A stretch of DNA of 64,000 nucleotides from assembly GCF_017487405.1 (NCBI RefSeq), contig NZ_CP062222.1, positions 3,209,001 through 3,273,000 on the forward strand, given 5' to 3'. The notes below the pieces were generated by a model that had not been told where the DNA came from, searched no databases, and was given only the letters and a program-made list of their open reading frames with translations. Made by a program: the position numbers and the translations under genes. Shown here piece after piece: positions 58,701 through 64,000 of this stretch; position 1 is the first letter of the stretch; each line of letters begins with the position of its first letter. This stretch comes from Brevundimonas goettingensis. GTDB taxonomy: Bacteria > Pseudomonadota > Alphaproteobacteria > Caulobacterales > Caulobacteraceae.

Positions 58701-59603
58701 ATGACCGTCCTGATCCGTCCCGAAGGCCAGACCGCCGAAGACCTGAAATTCTCTCGTCGGACGCTCGGCGTCGGCGCCGTCGGCGGCCTCTTCTTCAGCC
58801 AGTATGCGGTCGCCGCGCTCGCGCAGTCGGCCGAGCCCGTCGTCACGGATTCCCAGGGCCTGACCACCGCGGACGTGACCTATCCGGCCCCCGACGGCTT
58901 CGCCCTGCCCGCCTATGTGGCCCGGCCCGAGGGCGACGGCCCCTACCCGGTCGTGATCGTGGTGTCCGAGATCTTCGGCGTCCACGCCTACATCCAGGAC
59001 ATCTGCCGCCGCCTGGCCAAACAGGGCTATGCCGCCATCGCCCCGGCCTTCTTCGTCCGCGTCGAGGACCCCGCGCCCCTGTCCGACATGACCCGCATCC
59101 GCCAGATCGTCGGCGCGGCGAAATACGAACAGGTCATGGGCGACGTCTCGGCGACCCTGGACTGGGCCAGCGGCCAGCTCTGGGCCAATGGCGACAAGGT
59201 CGGAATCACCGGCTACTGCTGGGGCGGCAAGGTCGTCTGGCAGGCCTGCGCCCGCTTCCCCGTCATCGATCAGGGCGTCGCCTGGTATGGCCAGCTGGCC
59301 CCGTCGGCGACCGCCACGCCCGAACAGGCCTCGGCCGGGACGCCCTGGCCCGTCGATCTGGCCGACGACCTGAAATGTCCGGTGCTCGGCCTCTACGGCG
59401 AGCTTGATCAGGGCATCCCCCAGACGGCGGTCGAGGCCATGCGCGCGGCCCTGCGCTCAGCCGGGAACACCACGAGCGAGATCGTTGTCTATCCGGGCGC
59501 CCAGCACGGCTTCCACGCTGATTACCGCGCCAGCTACAAGGCCGACGCCGCCGCCGATGGATGGTCGAAGCTGCTCAAGGTCTTCGAGGCGAAGCTGAAG
59601 TAA
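58701..59603 (+). CDS. Dienelactone hydrolase family protein, exported
   Basis: A 300-residue alpha/beta hydrolase with the dienelactone hydrolase triad Cys173 (GYCWGGKVVW), Asp236 (YGELDQGIP) and His269 (PGAQHGFHADYR). VVIVVSEIFGVHAYIQDICR is the conserved oxyanion segment. The N-terminus carries FSRRTLGVGAVGGLFF, a twin-arginine-like signal with a hydrophobic core and an AQS cleavage site, so export by Tat is likely. Such periplasmic paralogues are widespread, with unknown substrates. It follows alkB after 70 bp. Confidence 0.88.
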   Translation: MTVLIRPEGQTAEDLKFSRRTLGVGAVGGLFFSQYAVAALAQSAEPVVTDSQGLTTADVTYPAPDGFALPAYVARPEGDGPYPVVIVVSEIFGVHAYIQDICRRLAKQGYAAIAPAFFVRVEDPAPLSDMTRIRQIVGAAKYEQVMGDVSATLDWASGQLWANGDKVGITGYCWGGKVVWQACARFPVIDQGVAWYGQLAPSATATPEQASAGTPWPVDLADDLKCPVLGLYGELDQGIPQTAVEAMRAALRSAGNTTSEIVVYPGAQHGFHADYRASYKADAAADGWSKLLKVFEAKLK

Positions 59604-59617
59604 CTCAGGCCCCGGCC

Positions 59618-60475
59618 TCAGGCTTCACTGGCCGGCATCACCCCGGCGGTGATGGCGATCCGGCCGATCAGCCCCTTGACGATCAGGTCCAGCGGCTGGC
59701 CCTCGCGGTAGTCGGCCGCGGCGACGAAATTGACCCGGTCCTCGGAGATCAGGCTGTAGACCTTCTTCTGGTCGCGGGCGGTGTTCTGGGGATCATAGAC
59801 GGCGATCGAGAAGCCGCCCTTGGTGTGCATCATCTTCATGGTGGGGACGTCGGTGTCCCCGTCGCCCAGGAAGATCATCCGCTCGAACGGCACCGGCCGG
59901 TCGTCGTCGGCGACAAATTTGTTGATCCGCTCGTGGTCCCAGTGGTTCAGCACGCCCTTGTTGATGCGGAACAGGTACTGGGTCTTGGTCGTGTAGTTGA
60001 CCCCGACCGCCGGCCAGATGGCCGTGCCCGTGTCGTCATAGGCGAATTTCGACGCGAAGACGTGGTGGAAGGCGTCGCGGATCGGACAGCCGTCGATCAT
60101 CTCCTCGAGGCCCGCCGAGATGATGTAGTGCTCGATATCGAGGCCGTATCGCGCCCCGATCTCATTGATGCGCTCGAACCAGCCCTTGCCGGTCAGGTCG
60201 GACTTCAGCCCGTCGAACAGCTTCACGTCCTCGCCGTGGCCCGCCAGCAGCTTGCGGGTGATCGGGGCGCCGTGCTCGCGCGCCCGCTGCAGCATCAGCT
60301 GCATGTACATCAGGATGTTGTCGGCGTCGTTCGACTTGGTCAGCCGGTCCGCCTCGCCCCAGAAGTCGCCGATCCCCATGCCCAGCGACGGGATGAAGGT
60401 CACCTCCTGCATATTCCCCCGCGCGAGGGTGCCGTCGAAATCGTAGATGATGGCGGTCTTGAGGAGGGCGGTCAT
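59618..60475 (-). CDS. HAD superfamily phosphatase
   Basis: A 285-residue haloacid-dehalogenase hydrolase. The nucleophile motif is AIIYDFDGTLARG (Asp12, Asp14) and the C-terminal acidic motif is MIFLGDGDTDVPTMKMM. The spacing and YIISAGLEEMIDGCPI fit a C1-capped phosphoserine phosphatase-like protein. GDGDTD rather than GDGxND is unusual but keeps the acidic residues. The substrate is unknown. It lies 124 bp downstream of divL on the same strand. Confidence 0.85.
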   Translation of the reverse strand: MTALLKTAIIYDFDGTLARGNMQEVTFIPSLGMGIGDFWGEADRLTKSNDADNILMYMQLMLQRAREHGAPITRKLLAGHGEDVKLFDGLKSDLTGKGWFERINEIGARYGLDIEHYIISAGLEEMIDGCPIRDAFHHVFASKFAYDDTGTAIWPAVGVNYTTKTQYLFRINKGVLNHWDHERINKFVADDDRPVPFERMIFLGDGDTDVPTMKMMHTKGGFSIAVYDPQNTARDQKKVYSLISEDRVNFVAAADYREGQPLDLIVKGLIGRIAITAGVMPASEA

Positions 60476-60599
60476 GCGGGCGAACTCGGGGCAAGCAGTG
60501 AAGAGTGCTGGTGAGCAAGACGTGAGCGAGGCCGCCGATGCAGACGCCGCCCGGCCTCACTCCTGCGCTCACTAGCACTCTTCACTGGCGAGCCGCCAA

Positions 60600-62936
60600 T
60601 CACCCCAGCTGAAGCTCGGGCGCCGCCGCGTCGCTCTGGGCGTCGATGGGCAGGTGCAGGATGAAGGCGGCGCCCTTGCCGGGCTCGCTCTCGACCTCGG
60701 CCCAGCCGCCGTGCAGTTCGACCAGGGCCTTGACCAGCGCCAGCCCCACCCCCGGCCCGCCCCGATCGCGACGGACGAACCGGTCGAAGACATGGGCCTG
60801 CAGGTGATAGGGAATGCCGCGCCCGGTGTCCTCGACGCGGATGCGGACCTCGGACGGATTGCCCTCGGCCTTGAGCGTGACCACACCGTCCTCGGCGACC
60901 GAGCGGGTGGCGTTTTCCAGCAGGTGATCGAGCGCCTGGGCAATGCGGCGGGCGTCGCCGCGGATGGCGCCCGTATTGTCCACCGGCTCGACGATCAACC
61001 GGGCGCCGCGCCCCTCGATCCGGGGGCGGAAGCGGTCGGCGGCGGCGGCGAACATGTCGTCGATGCGCACGTCGCCCAGCGCCAGCTCCATCTCGCCGGC
61101 GTCGATCTGGGCCATGTCCAGAACATCGTCGATCGACCGGGCCAGCTGGCTGGCGGCGACCCGGATCGCCCCAGCATGCTGGCGGTTGCGCTCGTTCAGA
61201 TTGCCCAAGGTCTCCAGCAGCTCGGAATAGCCGACGATGGTCGTCAGCGGGGTGCGCAGCTCATAGCTGACCGAACCGACGAACTCGCGCTTCAGGGCCT
61301 GGCTTTCCTCGAGCGCGGCGGCCTTGGCGGCAAGGGCCTGTTCCAGCTCGCGTCGGGCGGTGACGTCGGAGAAGGCGACCAGGGTGGCGCCGTCCGGCAA
61401 GGGGCGGGTCTGCCAGGCGGCGATACGGCCGTCGGCGGTACGACCCTCGCCCGAGATCGGCACCCGGCTCTCGGGATCGGGATCGGCGACCCGCGCCTTC
61501 AGCCCCAGCCACAGGGCCGGATCGGGCAGGGTGTGCTTGGCGAGTTCGGCGACGGCGTCGAAATCGAGAGCCTCGGCCAGACGCTCGGCCGACAGCTCCC
61601 AGAAGGTCTCGAACGCCTCATTGTGCAGCCTCAGCCGCCCGTCCGAGCCGAACACGGCGACGGCGTCGTTCAGCTTGTCGAGGGTCGCGGTCTGGACCTG
61701 GATCTGGGCGTTGTAGCGGCTGCGCAGCTGCAGCTCGTCGGTGATGTCCGAGAACAGCAGCAGGATGCCGCCGAGCGGGTGCGGCTGGCGTACGACGCGC
61801 AGCGTCCGGCCGTCCGGCAGGGACCAGCTGTCGTCGGGCGCGGCCTCGGAGGCGCCGTAGAAGTCCAGCTCCCCGGCCTTCCAGCCCGCATAGTCGACCA
61901 CTTCCGGCAGCTGGCGCTTCTGCCTTAGCCGGTCCAGCAGCTCGGCGTGGGTCGGGCGCTCGTCCAGCCAGGCCGGGTCGATGTTGAACAGCTGCTGGAA
62001 GGCGACGTTGTGGAACGCCAGCCGCTTGGACGGGCCGAAGATGGCCACGGCGTCGGCGAGGTGGTTCAGGGTCTCGTCATGGGCCTCGACGTGACGCCGC
62101 AGGGTGTCGCGCGTCTCCTCGGCCTCGGTCATGTCGATGGCGAAGGCCAGGACCGCCCCGGCCAGGGCGCCGGTCCGGGCCAGGGGCTCGGCGACGATCC
62201 GCCAGGCGCGACGGCGTCCGCCGCCCGCCGTCCAGCGGAAACCTTCCTGCCGCACCCCGATGCGTCCGGCCTCGCTCAGCAGGGCCTCGGCGCTGCGGTC
62301 GAACACCAGCCCCCGGTCGCGCGCCTCCTCCAGCGAGGCCGCATCGACCTCGGCCAGCCAGGCGCGGTTGGCCCACAGCAGCCGCCCCTCGGCGTCGATC
62401 ACCCAGGTCGGGGCCGGCGAGGCGTCGGTCAGCAGGCCGAGGCTGGCCTCGACGCCCGAGACCATGGCCCGGATCGGATAGAGCCTCAGCCAGGCGACGC
62501 CGCCCGACAGCCGTCCCTCGACAGCCCAGCTGCCGGTCGTGGTGTCGATACGCAGGTCGCAGGCCTCGCCCTGTTCGACCAGGGCGCGGATCTGGGTCGG
62601 CCAGGCGGCGTGGACGGCGCTGGCCAGGACGACGGCGTCATCGGCGCCCTCGTCCTCGGGGCACAGGGCGGCGCGGGCCGCGACCACGGCCTCCGTCGGC
62701 CCCAGAAGGGTGGTGACGCCGCCGTCGGACGTCAGGCCGATGCGCAGGTCCTCGAAGGCCGTGAGCGCGCCGTCACGCTCGGACAGGGCGGCGGCGCGCT
62801 GGGCCTCCCAGGTCTCGACGTCGTCCTCGCGCGCGGCCAGCCGACCGCGCAGCCGCCAGGCCCAGGCGCTGACCGCCAACGCCAGACCCGCCGCGCCTGC
62901 CGCCGCCACAAAGGCGATTTCGGCCTCAGCCATCAA
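60600..62936 (-). CDS. divL: Cell-cycle kinase DivL with tyrosine in place of histidine
   Basis: A 778-residue DivL homologue. An N-terminal membrane helix (about 5-27) is followed by several PAS domains (about 170-280, 290-410, 415-520), then a HisKA domain in which the phosphoacceptor position is Tyr558 (FVGSVSYELRTPLTTIVGYS) instead of His. The HATPase domain has LDHLLENATRSVAED and VEDTGRGIPYHLQAHVFDRF. In Caulobacter DivL binds DivK and inhibits CckA to control CtrA and cell polarity. Tyr at this site is the diagnostic mark. ATGs at the first two codons are both possible. Confidence 0.93.
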   Translation of the reverse strand: MMAEAEIAFVAAAGAAGLALAVSAWAWRLRGRLAAREDDVETWEAQRAAALSERDGALTAFEDLRIGLTSDGGVTTLLGPTEAVVAARAALCPEDEGADDAVVLASAVHAAWPTQIRALVEQGEACDLRIDTTTGSWAVEGRLSGGVAWLRLYPIRAMVSGVEASLGLLTDASPAPTWVIDAEGRLLWANRAWLAEVDAASLEEARDRGLVFDRSAEALLSEAGRIGVRQEGFRWTAGGGRRRAWRIVAEPLARTGALAGAVLAFAIDMTEAEETRDTLRRHVEAHDETLNHLADAVAIFGPSKRLAFHNVAFQQLFNIDPAWLDERPTHAELLDRLRQKRQLPEVVDYAGWKAGELDFYGASEAAPDDSWSLPDGRTLRVVRQPHPLGGILLLFSDITDELQLRSRYNAQIQVQTATLDKLNDAVAVFGSDGRLRLHNEAFETFWELSAERLAEALDFDAVAELAKHTLPDPALWLGLKARVADPDPESRVPISGEGRTADGRIAAWQTRPLPDGATLVAFSDVTARRELEQALAAKAAALEESQALKREFVGSVSYELRTPLTTIVGYSELLETLGNLNERNRQHAGAIRVAASQLARSIDDVLDMAQIDAGEMELALGDVRIDDMFAAAADRFRPRIEGRGARLIVEPVDNTGAIRGDARRIAQALDHLLENATRSVAEDGVVTLKAEGNPSEVRIRVEDTGRGIPYHLQAHVFDRFVRRDRGGPGVGLALVKALVELHGGWAEVESEPGKGAAFILHLPIDAQSDAAAPELQLG

Positions 62937-62996
62937 TCCTCACCCGCCGATTCGATGATTCACCATAGCTTAAGATGCGAGATTTGCGTCGGGGTT

Positions 62997-63097
62997 GGTG
63001 ATTAGTGGTTTGTGGTTGGTGATTGCGACGTCGCAGACGATTGGCTCCGGACCCCGGCCGTCACAACATCAGCCACAACCACGAACCACAAATCACC
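62997..63097. repeat. Inverted repeat between divL and a metallopeptidase gene
   Basis: GGTGATTAGTGGTTTGTGGT (from 62997) and ACCACGAACCACAAATCACC (to 63097) pair over 20 of 22 positions, with a 57-base spacer. The arms are AT-rich compared with the genome and lie in the divergent promoter region of divL and the peptidase gene. They do not match the other two repeat families. Confidence 0.65.
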
Positions 63098-63109
63098 CGG
63101 ACACGCTCG

Positions 63110-63532
63110 ATGCCCACCGCTTCCACCCCGATCTGGGCCGACCAGCTCGCTCCGTCGCTCGACGACTTCGCCCGGCTGGCGGAACAGGCCTTCGCCGACC
63201 TGCCGGAAGAGTTCCGCGCGGCCGCGGGCGAGGTGGTGTTCCGCATCGACGATTTTGCCGATGACGAGACCCTGGCCAGCTTCGGCATCGAGGATCCGTT
63301 CGAGCTCAGCGGCCTGTATCACGGCGTCGACATCGGCCGGCGCGACTCCATGGGACCGGCGATCGAGCCGTCGCGCATCTTCCTCTACCGCCGCCCCATC
63401 CTCGACGAATGGTGCGAGCGCGGCGACGTCGGTCTGGCCGAGATCATCACCCACGTCCTGATCCACGAGATCGGTCATCATTTCGGCCTCGACGACGACC
63501 AGATCCACGCGATCGAGGACGCGGCGGACTGA
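63110..63532 (+). CDS. Metallopeptidase family protein (zincin-like)
   Basis: A 140-residue minimal zincin with the HExxH motif at His119-Glu120-x-x-His123 in VLIHEIGHHFGLDDDQIHAI; the following Asp-rich tail provides the third-ligand candidates. FLYRRPILDEW and PFELSGLYHGVDIG are typical of the small PF06262-type family. Its cellular target is unknown. ATG 63110 is chosen over upstream in-frame starts that fall in the inverted repeat. Divergent from divL. Confidence 0.88.
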   Translation: MPTASTPIWADQLAPSLDDFARLAEQAFADLPEEFRAAAGEVVFRIDDFADDETLASFGIEDPFELSGLYHGVDIGRRDSMGPAIEPSRIFLYRRPILDEWCERGDVGLAEIITHVLIHEIGHHFGLDDDQIHAIEDAAD

Positions 63533-63687
63533 GGATGTTCGTTCGCGCTTCGTGAACGCACGGGCGTGGGCGTTCGCGAACGGACGGCGGTCGCAGCCGT
63601 AGAGGCGGTGGCGAGACGGCCGGGGCGGCGGCACGGTCGGGACATCGGAGCCCGGCCGTCGGGCTCCTCCCCCGAAGGATCGCCGCC

Positions 63688-64000
63688 ATGAAGATCGCCG
63701 CCCTCTCTCTCGTCGCCGCCCTGCTGGCCTCGGCGCCGGCCTTCGCCGCTGACGAGCCCACCGTCACCCTGACCTTCGACACCGCCGCCGCCACCGGTCA
63801 GGTCATGGTCGTCCTGTTCGGCAGCGAGGACGCGTGGAAGGGCAATGGCGCCCCGGTCGCCCAAGCCCTGGTCGACGTCGCCGCGGGCCAGCATTCGGCG
63901 ACCTTCACCGTCCCCGCCGGCGACTACGCCGCCCGGTCGTTCCATGACATCAACGGCGACGGCCGGATGAACGCCAACCCCTTCGGCATGCCGACCGAAC
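63688..64000 (+). CDS. DUF2141 family secreted protein (truncated by window end)
   Basis: The visible 104 residues start MKIAALSLVAALLASAPAFA, a clear signal peptide, then AADEPTVTLTFDT and VPAGDYAARSFHDINGDGRM, which are the core of DUF2141 beta-sandwich proteins. A Pro-rich NPFGMPTE follows, as usual in the family. Function is unknown, probably periplasmic. A CGTTCGCGAACG palindrome (63571-63582) lies about 105 bp upstream. The C-terminus lies beyond the window. Confidence 0.85.
   Translation, partial: MKIAALSLVAALLASAPAFAADEPTVTLTFDTAAATGQVMVVLFGSEDAWKGNGAPVAQALVDVAAGQHSATFTVPAGDYAARSFHDINGDGRMNANPFGMPTE

Noticed and set aside
63541..63582. Second LexA box upstream of the DUF2141 gene
   Set aside because: The sequence has GTTC and GAAC half-sites, but none with the direct-repeat GTTC-N7-GTTC spacing; only the CGTTCGCGAACG palindrome is exact.

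Overview
The window is high-GC alphaproteobacterial chromosome. Gene content and order point to Caulobacterales, most likely Brevundimonas: a DivL cell-cycle kinase with the diagnostic tyrosine in its H-box, a complete phyR / nepR-ecfG-phyK general stress locus, an NDUFAF5-like methyltransferase next to comF, and a tsaB-rimI-fur-miaB-phoH-ybeY-lnt block. The genus is inferred from recognised proteins, not from a database search. I see no phage, insertion sequence, CRISPR array, tRNA or rRNA. This is ordinary core chromosome with unusually readable regulatory DNA between genes.

Layout. 0-6 kb holds mutT, an orphan Flp pilin, a methyltransferase divergent from comF, then grxC, a nitrilase, DUF1178, an AraC regulator, a DUF6265 protein and an acetyltransferase. 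6-14 kb holds ubiG, lysC, ptsP (PTS-Ntr enzyme I), a RodZ-like HTH membrane protein, ispG and a TauE/SafE exporter. 14-23 kb holds a response regulator, prfA, a hydrolase, zur with a Zur operator in front of a zinc-type TonB receptor, a SapC-family gene and a MaoC-like/oxidoreductase pair.

23.2-27.5 kb is the general stress response locus. Four perfect sigma-EcfG promoters (GGAAC-N16-CGTT) serve phyR, nepR-ecfG, an entericidin-like lipoprotein and a roughly 117-nt non-coding RNA with its own terminator. That RNA resembles Caulobacter GsrN and is the best candidate here for an overlooked regulatory element.

27.6-34.6 kb combines a metabolite:H+ symporter, a semialdehyde dehydrogenase, a CaiB-type CoA-transferase and a glutaryl-CoA-type dehydrogenase, which together could be a glutarate (lysine catabolism) route. 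An HtrA-like protease follows that appears frameshifted in a C6 run. The gap after it holds a possible second small RNA with anti-Shine-Dalgarno loops.

37-50 kb is housekeeping: BI-1, thpR, nfu, the tsaB-to-lnt block, coaBC and dut, with four HTH regulators. One of these has a strong palindromic operator. A consensus LexA box lies between coaBC and a lipoprotein. 50-58 kb has an EamA permease, dapB, dnaJ and dnaK (with a sigma-32-like promoter) and a 6S-RNA-like structured region. 58-64 kb has alkB, a dienelactone hydrolase, a HAD phosphatase, divL, a zinc metallopeptidase and a truncated DUF2141 gene.

Two dispersed repeat families occur between genes: a 128-bp element with inverted ends (two copies) and a palindromic family built around TGCTTGAGCGC (at least five sites, one forming a 147-bp inverted repeat).
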